Part shown: one piece after another, positions 33,666 to 44,009 of the stretch
Position numbering within the stretch: the stretch's first letter is position 1
How the letters are laid out: each line of letters opens with the position of its first letter
Source of the DNA: Paraphoma chrysanthemicola
Lineage: Eukaryota; Ascomycota; Dothideomycetes; Pleosporales; Phaeosphaeriaceae
DNA: 64,000 bases
Direction of reading: 5' to 3'
Assembly: GCA_020744225.1 (NCBI GenBank)
Contig: JAGMWG010000002.1
Coordinates: 558,001 to 622,000, forward strand
Program-made: the position numbers and the translations under genes
The notes under the pieces: generated by a model
What the model saw: the letters and a program-made list of their open reading frames with translations, nothing else
Told to the model about the DNA's origin: nothing
The model's database searches: none

Positions 33666-35271
33666 ATGGCATCGGCAACAGACACCGCAGGCATCAAGCA
33701 GGATCCGACATGGAGCGACGGCCAGAAAATTGAGGATGTGGGCGAGAAATCGTCGACATCTTCAGGGCAGCTCGAAGCGCAGCATCTTGAGCTCGATGAG
33801 GCGGAGTCGGCGAGGGTGCTGAGGAAGGTGGATATGAGACTTGTGCCTATGCTGGCGCTGCTCTATCTCGTTGCGTTTATCGATCGTAGCAACAGTACGT
33901 CACTTGCTTTCGTTGTACTCTTAGATTTATTGCTGACATGTCACAGTCGGAAACGCGAAAATCGCAGGAATGACCACAGATCTCAACATGCCTGCCAGCA
34001 CGTTGCAGTACAACACAGCGGTCACCATTTTCTTCATCCCGTACACGCTGCTCGAAGTTCCTAGCAACATCGTCCTGAAAATGATGAGGCCGTCCTACTG
34101 GATGGCTATTCTGATGTTCACCTGGGGTCTTGTCATGACTTTGATGGGACTGGTGAACAGCTACGGAGGCCTGCTCGCCGGACGCTTCTTTCTCGGCGTG
34201 ACAGAGGCGGGTTTCTTCCCTGCAGCGACGTTTCTTTTGACGATCTGGTACAAGCGCTTCGAATTGCAGCGCCGCATGGCTGTGTTCTACGTCGCGGCCT
34301 CGCTTGCCGGAGCGTTTTCAGGTCTTTTGGCATATGGCATCCAGAAGCTGGACGGACGCGCTGGACTCGCAGGATGGCAATGGATTTTCCTCATCGAGGG
34401 ACTGATCCCAGTATTCCTCAGCTTGTTCATCTGGAAGATCCTGCCCGATAGCCCCGAGACCGCCAAATTCCTCACCCAGCCCGAGCGCGACCTTCTCGTG
34501 CGCCGCCTCCAGAACGATTCCTCCCACGGCTCAGGCAAGACCACCAACAGCGACAAGATCGGCAAGAAGCACATCATCGCCGGCCTTTCTGACTGGAAGA
34601 TCTGGGCCGCGACAGTAATCTTCTGGGGCAACACCGTCGGCGTCTACGGTTTCACCGCGACCGTACCATCCGTTATCAACGGCCTCGGCTACTCCAGCGC
34701 CAACGCCCAACTCCTCACCATCCCAATCTACGTCTTCGCCGCCATTGTCACCCTAATCTGGGCATGGGGTTCTGATCTCACGCAGATCCGTTCTCCCTGG
34801 ATCATTGCAGGCTACTCCATCGCCGTCTGCGGCTTCATCGCACAACTCGCCATCCCACACCCCGCCTACCCAGGCCTCACATACGGCTTCCTCTTCCCCG
34901 TCGCCGCGGGCCTCTACTGCCCATTCACATGCCTCGTGTCGTGGATCGGCAACTCTCTTGCCCCGAGCTCCAAGCGCGCCGTCGGCATGGCGCTGCTTAT
35001 TTCCGTCGGAAACATGGGCGGCATCATGGGCTCGAACATCTACCTTTCGCGCGAGGCGCCCAAGTACACGACGGGATTTGCGGCTAGTTTGGCCATGTGC
35101 TGCGCGGCGATCCTGATGACGCTCGTGCTGCGGTGGGCGTATGCGCGCGAGAATAAGAAGAAGGATGCGATGCTTGCGGAGTTGGGCGAGGAGGGGATAA
35201 GGGCCAAGTATAGCGAGGAGGAGTTGATGCATATGGGTGATAAGAGTCCGTTCTTTAGATATACGTTGTAG
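33666..35271 (+). CDS. MFS permease of the Dal5/allantoate (anion:cation symporter) type
   Basis: Plasma-membrane importer of small organic anions (allantoate, nicotinate, vitamins or similar; exact substrate unknown). Two exons, 33666-33894 and 33947-35271, with a 52-nt intron (GTACGT...CACAG, branch CTGAC), encode 517 aa. The acidic N-terminus is followed by RKVDMRLVPMLALLYLVAFIDRSNIGNAKIAGM, the signature start of TM1 in this family (split here by the intron after RSN). Then follow TIFFIPYTLLEVPSN, the MFS motif GLLAGRFFLGVTEAGFFPA, WYKRFELQRRMA, and WQWIFLIEGLIPV, all typical. About 12 hydrophobic segments are visible and the C-terminus is short and charged. Converges on the GT2 gene (382 bp between stops). 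Confidence 0.9.
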
Positions 35272-35653
35272 ACCGTAGCTGAGAAGCGGCGAGGGGGTGG
35301 TGTAGAGTCATACACGACGAATGGAATGAAAGTTGAAGACATGCATATGCTTGCAACGAGTGTCACCTTGCTCGAGTTGAGTATTGCGAATACGATCTCA
35401 TCATACTATCTCGTGATGAGGGCTAGCGAAGAGTACGAGATGTTTTGAAGTATTCATCGTAGAGTTGACGAGCGAAAAGAGTTGGCCATTCAAGTCATCA
35501 TTCGTGGATCTAACAATGATCCCCATTAATCCTACCTAATTACCACCACAGTTGATTCATCACACCTCATTTGTAGTCTCAACCAACCCAACTCAACAAA
35601 GCCTTTCCAATCCCCCATTACCACCGTGCACTCCTCCCCACTTCAGTCAATCA
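35272..35653. other. Convergent intergenic, 0.38 kb
   Basis: Shared 3' flank of the Dal5-type permease and the GT2 gene. No gene or element seen. Confidence 0.4.
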
Positions 35654-38600
35654 TTACCACGTAAAAGTCATAAGCTGCGGATTCAACACCACCGGCAACA
35701 GCGCATGATTCACCACCACCGTTCCCATCGGCCAACACGCCGTCATCAGTCTAATCTGCCAATCTTCTTCGATCGCAAACGCACACACGAGCATGGTCGC
35801 CGTCATGACTACGCAAAATGCAAACGTGTATTTGAACTTCCTGCCGACGTGGCGCATTGCTTCGAAGAACGTGACGGATTCGACTTCTTTGGATGTTGAG
35901 CCCCATTCCATGTCGATGGAGAGAAAGTGCGAGAGGATGGCTTGTGATATGTGGAGCGAGATGCCGCCAAGGAAGATGGTGAGCATGGGGATCCATTTGA
36001 AGTTTTGGAGGAGGGAGGGGAGGAGGGCGATGTCGCCGATGCGGTATCTATCATGCGAGTCAGTATATCTGCGCTTGTGCGTTGGTGTTGGAGAGGGTGG
36101 AGTAGTTTTGCTGGGAGGAGTATCGAACTTACCTAACAACAGCCAAACTAATGTTTCCGAGTATAGTGAAGATGAACACGATTGCGAAGTACACCTTGAA
36201 ACTATCGATGTAGTAGTGGTCCAGCGAGCCGTTGAAGAAACCAATCAAGAAGTAATTGAGAATCGTGAACACCCAGGCGGAGCCAATGGCGTAGTACGTT
36301 CCGATATAGGCCATGATGGTGATCTTGGAGGCCAGCGGCATGTTGGAAAGGATGAAGGTGAGGAAGAGGCGGGTGAATGGGCCCTTGAACATCCAGTCCT
36401 TGAGGGGATTGAAAATCATTTCATTGCAGCCGTATGCGTACCTGCACTATATTAGCTGTGTATAACCATGTGATGAGCAAAGGTGGTGGCGCGTACTTCT
36501 CCCAGCGATTCAGCTCGTCATAAACGGTGAGTGAGACGCCTTCCTTAAACCCTTCGCCTTTGTATGCGGCAAGACGGACAATGTAACCCTCGGACTGGAG
36601 ACGTAGCGACATGTCAAAGTCTTCAGACACTGTACTTTCCGACCAAAACTTCTCAAAGTGATCGTGCTCGCACTCATACGCAACCTCCTGGATAGCGGAC
36701 CATCTCAGAATAGCATTGTGGCCGACAAACGGAGCGACGTCACCATTTGCAACAGCAAATTTGATCATGGTGTAGATCATGTTGGTGAAGAAAGTGATAC
36801 CGTTCTCGAAGAAGCTGTTGGTCACGTTCATGACGCCGGACATGTACTGGAGGATGGCTACGTTTCGACACTGCTCCATCTCGCTGACAGCCTCGAGGAG
36901 ACAATCCTGTGGGACACGGGTGTCCGAGTCGATCAAGAGGATGTAGTCGCCGACGCGAATGCTGCCCTCCGCCCAAGCTTCACCGTCACGTATCTGCAAC
37001 ACATGCTTGAGAGCTGCATCGTAAAGAATGTTCTCCTCCTGCTGCGTCCACGGTTCGGTGCGATTGCCACGCGCCAGTGCCTCCTCAATCTGGCAACTGA
37101 GGCGCAAGGCATAATTCATGTTCGATGCCTTCTTGAACTTGCCTCGTCGGTGGAACGCCCTTTCGCCCGGCGCAGGGTTCGGGTTGTGTTTGGGACGGGC
37201 GACCCAGCCAATACCGTTCTCCTCGTAGAACTCCTGCCGCTTCTTGGCATCGTCGGGGGGGATGATTTGCACTGCACCTCATCAGCCAGGCTCTATGTAG
37301 AGGTATCAGCAGACTTACTTCCGTCATCGTTGATGAAAATGTTTGCGGTACCACCTTGCAGCTCGTAGGTAGAAATGGCCTGCTTGACAGACTGCACAGT
37401 AGGCTTAATGACACCTTGCAGACCCTCTTTATAGACGGGCATCTGAATGGTCACGTGTGGGAGGCCCCCCTCGGCGTCGCGTTGGAGGCGCTTGGGAGGA
37501 GTTGCGGAATAGTACGTACTATTCTTCTTCAGCAGCGCGGTTGCGCCGAAGATCTGGGCGACGTTTCCGACAACTGCCTGGAAGAAGAACTACTTTTATC
37601 AGTAAATTCAGTCTAGATTGCCGTGCTGAGTGTATCGCACCAGAGATAGCCAGACTTGTCCGGGAAGAGCAATGATGAACAGCAGACGGAGCCAGTTTGG
37701 CTCTTGAACTTGCTGAATGGCAATTTGCCGCCAGCCTGATCCGATAGCCGCGACAAGCATACATATGGCGAAACCAGTGTATGCCGCTTGCCAGAGGACA
37801 AGTCGTCGTGGAATCGACTTACTGCCCTCGGTGTCCTCATCACAATCTGTGATATCTACGCCGACGCCCTTCTCGGCAGACGCAGCTGTATATTCGGCGA
37901 TTTCACTCCCCCAGATCATCTTCACGAGGGCATCCTGGATTCCCTGGGCGCGAGCGAGCAGCCGGCCGGGGTCGTCTTCCCAGACCACTAGCATGCGGTG
38001 TGATGCGACAAAGGCAGCCGACTGGTTTCGTTGGCAGAGTGGGAGCTGGTCGAGGTCAGGAATGACCTGCAGGCGCTTTCCTTGTTGTATCTGAACATAG
38101 GGATGTTGGAGGCGCGACAGAATAAGCTGGATGATCTTCGTGTTGATCGTCATCGCACACTGTAGCAGTTTAGCAATGCCCGTGAAATGTGTGAAGAATG
38201 TGTATACCGGCGCATTGAGCGCGACAATACCTTGATACAGCTTCACCTCTCTGTGAGCAAGACGATCAGGGCATACTGCATAGTCGCCTTTGGTTTTCTT
38301 CACGAAAGCCCCGTCCCAGCGCCCACTCTCTGTCCACATCCTCTCTTCCGCCTTGGTGTGAAGCCAGCTGGCGAGAACCTCGCATTTGACATCTCGAGCG
38401 AGAGCGGTTTCTGTGCTTCTCGAGCCGCTACCGAAACTCAATTCTGGTATTGGCGATGGTAGATGCGAGCCGCGTCCAGGATGCTGTTGGGAGCCGCGTG
38501 CTGAACTTGAGAAGTCGCTCAGGCGGCATGAGCTTGGATAAGATCGATTTGAGTATGACACAGGCCATACCCCAGGATTGGAGGTCACGGCAGTCGAACC

Positions 38601-38690
38601 ACTCGAGCCACCTAAGCTGCCCTCGCTGACCACCGTATTCGGCGGTGCCAGTGGGACGGCGATCTCGTCGCTGAAGTCCGAACCTGCCAT
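35654..38690 (-). CDS. Membrane glycosyltransferase family 2 (processive GT2) protein
   Basis: Five exons (37641-38690, 37319-37577, 36497-37271, 36133-36441, 35654-36047) separated by introns of 63, 47, 55 and 85 nt; all phases agree, giving 928 aa. The disordered Ser-rich N-terminus is followed by TM segments (LVLWQAAYTGFAICMLVAAI and LRLLFIIALPGQVWLSL), the cytosolic GT-A domain and then several C-terminal TMs. Catalytic-type motifs in order: MPVYKEG, INDDG (~433), LIDSDTR (Asp552/554), GHNAILRW, SEDFDMSLRLQ (653-656) and ELNRW, a variant of QxxRW (692-693; Glu replaces Gln). This is the layout of processive polysaccharide synthases, and resembles the fungal GT2 reported as needed for hyphal growth on solid surfaces and plant infection in Zymoseptoria and Fusarium. 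Product unknown. Met at 38924 is an alternative start. Confidence 0.85.
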
Positions 38691-39827
38691 CTTGCACGCC
38701 TTGGATCGCGGATCCACTTTGAAGCTCAAGAAAGGTAGTAAATTAAGTGACAGCAAATTTGAGCTACGAGACGAGATGCAAGTGATTGAACCATAAAAAG
38801 AGCTGGACTGGTTGGGTGGCCCCAGCACGGCTCGGTCCAGAAAATATGCAGTAGGACCCTGGTGTACCGCTGTTGGGTTTGCTGTGACTAGCGATGGTGG
38901 GGAGTTGGACAGGATCTGAGCCATGTAACTGGAGGGGAAAGAAAACGGAGCGTGAAGGTTAGCGTAGTCAAAGGGGTGCTGGTGTACAGCCTTGCGCTGT
39001 GCCGATACGGCACGACATCAAAGTACACATCGTCAATACACGCGCACCACATTGTTCGAGCCGATTTGAAGTCGCGAGCCAGAATCAACCATCAAAAGCC
39101 AGCATGCGACTCTGCCAGCGACCCTCATTTCCACAGACGTTGCGACAAGCGAAAGAGACCGTGGCTGCAGCACGGGTTAGCTGGCACCGACGATCTCGAA
39201 GCAAGTGGAGATAAGGTGGCTAGGCATAGCAAAACCCATGAGAATAACCGTCTGATGGTACTGTGTCGTCAAGTCGGTCTTGGCGTCAAAGATAGATCAC
39301 GCCGTTGCAACCCGAAGTGGTCGGAAAGAATTGCGCAGACACTGGTTACGCCTGCACGATTGGTGCTGCACTGCCCTGGACTAGATATGAACATCAAGTC
39401 GGAATGCAGGTGATGCAAAGTACATCGAACCATCTGCGAGCGTCGTCTTGCGATGTAGGACGTTAGCTTAGGTGACTAAAACGCATCTAGAAACGACATG
39501 TCTGCAAGGCGCATCGTGGTCGTGAAAAAGCACACGGATCCAATGCATCTGTCTGAGTATGTGAGCTAGCTTACACAGAGAAGTACGTTATGTTGAGGCC
39601 ATGGATCCGTGTAACTGCGGCTCTGCTGTACTTTGTTACAGGACGTACCATCATCAACATAAGAAGAGACAAAACGCGGATCATTGGTGCACAACTTGAG
39701 TGGCGGTGTGCTTGTAGACAACAGTGGCTGTATTGTTCATGCGTGGGGATCCGTTTCAGGAAAACCGCCTGTGCAGTCTAAGGTGAATTGACGCTGGGAA
39801 CAGAAGAAATGAGAGGAACTATTCAGA
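38691..39827. other. Intergenic, 1.1 kb
   Basis: Promoter side of the GT2 gene and 3' flank of MAD2. Short ORFs only; the minus frame upstream of 38690 stays open to 38924 and could extend the GT2 N-terminus by 78 residues. Confidence 0.4.
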
Positions 39828-40860
39828 CTAATCCGCGAGTCTGCGCTTATCAGCTCGGTCACACATATCAAGACTCAGCAACATACCTGTAGCTCACGAG
39901 GGTATCGACGCGGTGGTTACTCGTGCTAAAACTTCGCAGCTGTACCTTTTCGCCATTCTGGATCTCCTTGGCGTCACTATCGCCCCACTCAAGTGGTACC
40001 TCGGAATCGGCATCTGCGTAGACGAGCACGTTGAAAGTGCAGTTGCCGTCGAGCATGGGCAGGAAGGTCACTGAGGCTGTGATCTGCCGGAAGATGGACT
40101 GTATCTCTGCCTGAATCTCTGTCTCGGTCTTCTCTTCTGGCGCATCGTTGCCTCTGCGCGGGTCATTAGTATGTGAGAGAATGATTTGCAGATGTACATA
40201 CTCTGGCGCCGCGTTCTCGTTCTCCCCTGCTTTCTTGGATGATTTCGACTTGGCATTCTTGCCAAATATTTGGACCTGATGTCTATTAGCCTTCGCATTT
40301 GCTTGTCTTGGGTCGTCTTACGTCGAATTGCCAGCGCTCGACGTGCTCGCCAGTCTCTTTGCTGGTGATGACGACAACGAGCTTCGATATCTTGCCGCCG
40401 TACATCCATTCCTTCAATTGCGACATGATTTTCTTGATGTATGCCTTTACTTGGTCGTCGGCAGTGACTGCAGTCGTTAGTACAGCGTAAAGGGGATGGG
40501 GAGCAGACGTGCCCATCATTGTCAGGCCATATTTCTTGACGCTATCATTGTTAGTGTCGACAGGCACCAAGGATGTAGACTAGCATACGCTGTGAAGTCC
40601 TCGGCCGGGTAGACGCCACGTTGAAACCTGTGTAGCGTGAGTTCTCTTGACTCCGCCTGATATCAAGCGCCAAGGCTCACAGTATGGTGTTGATGGAGTA
40701 CTCGAACTGATAAGGCTTAGCGGCTGGCCACGGGTGGAATGCTGACTGCACCTACAAACTCGTTCACGACCTTTGACGACCCCTTGAGGGCTAGCTTGTG
40801 CACCTTGGACGGGTCGCTCTTGGACGACTTTGACTTTGACGAGGTCTTTGGTTGAGACAT
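39828..40860 (-). CDS. MAD2: Spindle assembly checkpoint protein Mad2 (HORMA domain)
   Basis: Mad2 binds Cdc20 and Mad1 at unattached kinetochores to restrain the anaphase-promoting complex. Eight exons: 40756-40860, 40681-40706, 40589-40627, 40513-40541, 40322-40467, 40202-40275, 39887-40153, 39828-39840; seven introns of 45-53 nt; 232 aa. Conserved blocks: GSSKVVNEFFEYSINTILFQ, RGVYPAEDF, VKKYGLTMMVTADDQVKAY, GKISKLVVVITSKETGEHVE, RWQFDV, TFLPMLDGNCTFNVLVYAD, VQLRSFSTSNHRVDTLVSYR and the tail LAD. Intron 4 (40468-40512) is GC-AG (G|GCACGT, branch TACTAAC) and is 45 nt without a stop; retaining it would add 15 residues inside the HORMA core. The last exon has 13 nt; without it the frame would read on to VAES. 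A low-complexity Lys/Ser N-terminus (residues 2-20) is unusual. Divergent from GUF1. Confidence 0.92.
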
Positions 40861-41232
40861 GATGGTGTGGCTGTTGATTGGGGCGGCGTGGCACGATACA
40901 GCTCCTTGTGGTAGCTAAGCTGTGTTTACGCGGTGTTGACAGGGCAACCACAAGGTAAAGACAGACGTGATGGACGCAAGCGGAGAGATTGCAAAGGAAG
41001 TAACAATTGGGCTTTTGATTGAGGACTAGTCTTGAGTAAAGTCTCGATGTTCACAGAGTGAATGGATGTCAGGCGAGGTGGGAGAGTCGGTGTGGGTCTG
41101 CCGCGGTGGAGCTGCAGGAACTGCCGATCGGAGGGATCCTTATCGATAAGACATTGGCGAACTTTTTCGAGCACATCACTGAGATTCGAAGCAGCCATTC
41201 TCATTCTCTGCCTGCTGTTCTCATGCCCACCC
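40861..41232. promoter_or_regulatory. Divergent promoter region MAD2/GUF1
   Basis: 372 bp between the ATGs of two divergent housekeeping genes, so it must carry both core promoters. The frame upstream of GUF1 is open to 41062 but has no targeting-like composition. No TATA box is evident. Confidence 0.45.
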
Positions 41233-43218
41233 ATGCGATCATGCGTCCGAACCGCGAGCAGTCTTCTGCAGAGCTGGCGGGCGCATTCCACTCGCCCCAC
41301 CAATGTCTGCCGTGCCCAATTCCGCGCCCTTGAACGCCTCCCACCGCTCGCCAGGAGCTATGCCCACGTCTCTAAGCCGCAGACGAGCCTCGAGAAGCGC
41401 ATCGCCGACATCCCAATTGAGCGCTACCGCAACTTCTGCATCGTCGCCCACGTCGACCATGGGAAGTCGACCCTCTCGGACCGCCTGCTGGAGATCACGG
41501 GCACCATCGAGCCCGGCGGCAACAAGCAGATCCTCGACAAGCTCGATGTGGAGCGCGAGCGCGGCATCACCGTCAAGGCGCAGACATGCACTATGATCTA
41601 CAACCACCACGGCGAGGACTATCTGCTGCACCTCGTCGACACGCCCGGCCACGTCGACTTCCGCGCCGAGGTGTCGCGCAGCTACGCCAGCTGTGGGGGC
41701 GCCCTGCTGCTCGTCGATGCCAGCCAGGGCGTGCAGGCCCAGACGGTGGCCAACTTCTACCTCGCCTTCGCGCAGGGCCTCACGCTGGTGCCGGTGCTGA
41801 ACAAAGTCGACCTTCCCCACGCCGACCCCCCGCGCGTGCTCGAGCAGATGAAGGACACGTTCGAGCTCGACCCGGCCGCCGCGGTGCTCGTCTCGGCCAA
41901 GACGGGCCTGAATGTCGCCTCGCTCCTGCCGACCGTCGTCGAGAAGATTCCGGCGCCGATTGGCAACCTCAGCGGGCCCCTCCGCATGCTGCTGGTCGAC
42001 TCGTGGTACGACGTGTACAAGGGCGTCATCCTGCTCGTGCGCATCTTCGACGGGCAGGTGCGTCCCGGTGACACCATCCGCTCGTTCGCGACCGGCCTGA
42101 AGTACATTGTGGGCGAGGTCGGCATCATGTACCCGGACCAGACGCCACAGACGGTCCTCAAGGCCGGGCAGGTGGGCTATGTGCACTTCAACCCCGGCAT
42201 GAAGCGCTCGCAGGAGGCCAAGGTCGGCGACACATACACCACCATCGGCTCGGAGAAGCTCGTGGAGCCGTATCCTGGCTTCGAAGAGCCAAAGAGCATG
42301 GTCTTCGTCGCTGCCTTTCCTACCGACCAGGACAACCACGAGCATCTCGAGGACAGTATCCAGCAGATTATCCTTAACGACCGCAGCGTCACTCTGCAGA
42401 AGGAGTCCTCTGACGCCCTGGGAGCTGGCTGGCGACTGGGCTTCCTCGGCACGTTGCATTGCTCAGTGTTCGAGGACCGCCTGCGTCAAGAGCATGGCGC
42501 CAACATCATCATCACGCCCCCATCTGTCCCCTTCAAGGTCATCTGGAAAGACGGCACCGAGTCCATCATCACCAACCCGAACGAGTTTCCCGACCAAGAC
42601 CAAGCACACTTTAGAGTTCAAGAAGTCCACGAGCCCTACGTCTCGGCTACTGTCACCCTGCCCGACGAGTACCTGGGTGAAGTCATCAAGCTTTGTGAAG
42701 GTAACCGAGGCGAGCAGAAGGAGCTGACTTTCTTCACTGCCACGCAGGTCATCCTGAAGTACGATTTACCTCTATCGCACCTGGTAGACGACTTTTTCGG
42801 CAAGCTCAAAGGTGCAACCAAGGGCTATGCGTCGCTTGACTACGAAGATGCTGGCTTCCGCAAGTCTTCCATAATCAAGCTAAACTTGCTAGTCAACGGA
42901 GTGCCCGTCGATGCCGTCTCGCGCGTGCTGCATAGCTCGCAAGTCGACAAAGTGGGGCGCATGTGGGTCGAGAAGTTCAAGGAGCATGTGGAGCGGCAGA
43001 TGTTCGAAGTGATCATCCAAGCGGCCGCGGGCAGGAGGATCGTCGCGCGAGCGACCATCAAGCCGTTCAGAAAGGACGTTTTGGCCAAGCTGCACGCAAG
43101 TGACATTTCGCGGCGCAAGAAGCTGCTCGAGAAGCAGAAGGCCGGACGCGCGAAGCTCCGCGCCGTGGGTAACGTCAATATCGAGCAAGAAGCTTTTCAG
43201 AAGTTCTTGGCAAAGTAA
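41233..43218 (+). CDS. GUF1: Mitochondrial translation factor Guf1 (EF4/LepA)
   Basis: GTPase that back-translocates mitochondrial ribosomes and supports protein synthesis under stress. Intronless from Met at 41233, 661 aa, the usual length. The first ~45 residues (MRSCVRTASSLLQSWRAHST...) are Arg/Ser-rich without acids, a mitochondrial presequence, which decides this start over an in-frame Met at 41062. Motifs: G1 AHVDHGKST (72-80), G2 region ERERGITVKAQT, G3 DTPGHVDF, G4 NKVDLPHA, G5-like SAKTG. EF4-specific parts follow: WYDVYKG, GVILLVRIFDG, GWRLGFLG, the EF-G-like C domains and the LepA-specific C-terminus IKPFRKDVLAKLHASDISRR. High GC3 creates a long antisense ORF that is not a gene. 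Confidence 0.95.
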   Translation: MRSCVRTASSLLQSWRAHSTRPTNVCRAQFRALERLPPLARSYAHVSKPQTSLEKRIADIPIERYRNFCIVAHVDHGKSTLSDRLLEITGTIEPGGNKQILDKLDVERERGITVKAQTCTMIYNHHGEDYLLHLVDTPGHVDFRAEVSRSYASCGGALLLVDASQGVQAQTVANFYLAFAQGLTLVPVLNKVDLPHADPPRVLEQMKDTFELDPAAAVLVSAKTGLNVASLLPTVVEKIPAPIGNLSGPLRMLLVDSWYDVYKGVILLVRIFDGQVRPGDTIRSFATGLKYIVGEVGIMYPDQTPQTVLKAGQVGYVHFNPGMKRSQEAKVGDTYTTIGSEKLVEPYPGFEEPKSMVFVAAFPTDQDNHEHLEDSIQQIILNDRSVTLQKESSDALGAGWRLGFLGTLHCSVFEDRLRQEHGANIIITPPSVPFKVIWKDGTESIITNPNEFPDQDQAHFRVQEVHEPYVSATVTLPDEYLGEVIKLCEGNRGEQKELTFFTATQVILKYDLPLSHLVDDFFGKLKGATKGYASLDYEDAGFRKSSIIKLNLLVNGVPVDAVSRVLHSSQVDKVGRMWVEKFKEHVERQMFEVIIQAAAGRRIVARATIKPFRKDVLAKLHASDISRRKKLLEKQKAGRAKLRAVGNVNIEQEAFQKFLAK

Positions 43219-43353
43219 ACAATCAATAAACTCACCCCTCGCTCAATTCCATTTTCTCAGTCTTGATGAGTCGCCGGCATGATACAAATCATAGTGGAGC
43301 CGCCGAAATTTATCAAGCGCGTCAGGATAATCCTTGGCTGCAGTGAATAAAGT

Positions 43354-43635
43354 CTACCAGGATGTCTCTCCTATCCACCCTAGCTCATCAGCAGAATTCC
43401 TCTTACTCGCAATGTCCAAAAGCTTCACAAGATGAGTCGAAAAACCCTGCCTCCTTCTTAATGGCCGGACTCTCAACCCGTCATCCATTGAAAACCTCCT
43501 ATCATCCCACCAACTATCAACCGTTACGCTCCCGCCCGACTGACTCGTCAAGTAATCCCGAGCCGTCTCCAACACTTCGCGTAAACCATCGATCGCCCAT
43601 CGCCCATCGCTAGCGTTCCTGATCTGCGCTAAGAT
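43354..43635 (-). CDS. Candidate last exon of an uncharacterised gene
   Basis: An open minus-strand frame, LAQIRNASDGRWAIDGLREV, LETARDYLTSQSGGS, VTVDSWWDDRRFSMDDGLRV and RRRQGFSTHLVKLLDIASKR, ends at a stop at 43354. It has a coding-like composition and starts right after a plausible acceptor (branch CTGCTGATG, CATTAG at 43636). The upstream exon could not be fixed: a start such as MSQDIPMRSSNHPIRR near 43833 is open but joining frames fail with the donors I tried. It sits between convergent GUF1 and the divergent sugar transporter, a reasonable place for a small gene. No family recognised. Confidence 0.35.
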   Translation of the reverse strand: MLAQIRNASDGRWAIDGLREVLETARDYLTSQSGGSVTVDSWWDDRRFSMDDGLRVRPLRRRQGFSTHLVKLLDIASKRNSADELGWIGETSW

Positions 43636-44009
43636 CTAATGACATCAGCAGTTCCAACGCCATCGTCGAATCGGCGCGCGCGCCGCGCCGCGTACCTGAC
43701 GGCTTCAACGTCCACGACGCGTGCTCGCTCCGACGCCAGATCCTTTCGGGTTACTTTGCAAAATGACTACGGCGGCTCTCGCTACCGGCGAATTGGATGG
43801 TTGGAGGAGCGCATGGGGATATCCTGGGACATGACGTTTGGGTGATGGGATCGCGGAGAGGGCGGGAGGCCGATGGGGGTTGAGGGGGATTTGAGTTTGA
43901 TGGTATGGGGTGTGTGCTGCTGCTGTTGCGCGATCAAAATATATTGGCGGTGAAGTTTGGTTGTTTGGTTGATTGACTGCGGCGAATACGACCAAGTCGA
44001 AAGGACGCG
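43636..44009. other. Intergenic or unresolved 5' exons
   Basis: May contain the missing 5' exon(s) of the minus-strand candidate at 43354-43635, plus the promoter of the sugar-transporter gene. Two G-rich runs (43850-43900) occur. Confidence 0.3.

Noticed and set aside
41062..41232. Upstream in-frame Met for GUF1 (57 extra residues)
   Set aside because: The extension contains a hydrophobic, Cys-rich stretch unlike a targeting peptide; Met at 41233 starts a typical presequence.
41239..42459. 406-residue open frame antisense to GUF1
   Set aside because: Composition (Arg/Asp/Leu/His-rich, no domain) is that expected opposite a GC3-rich gene; GUF1 on the plus strand is certain.
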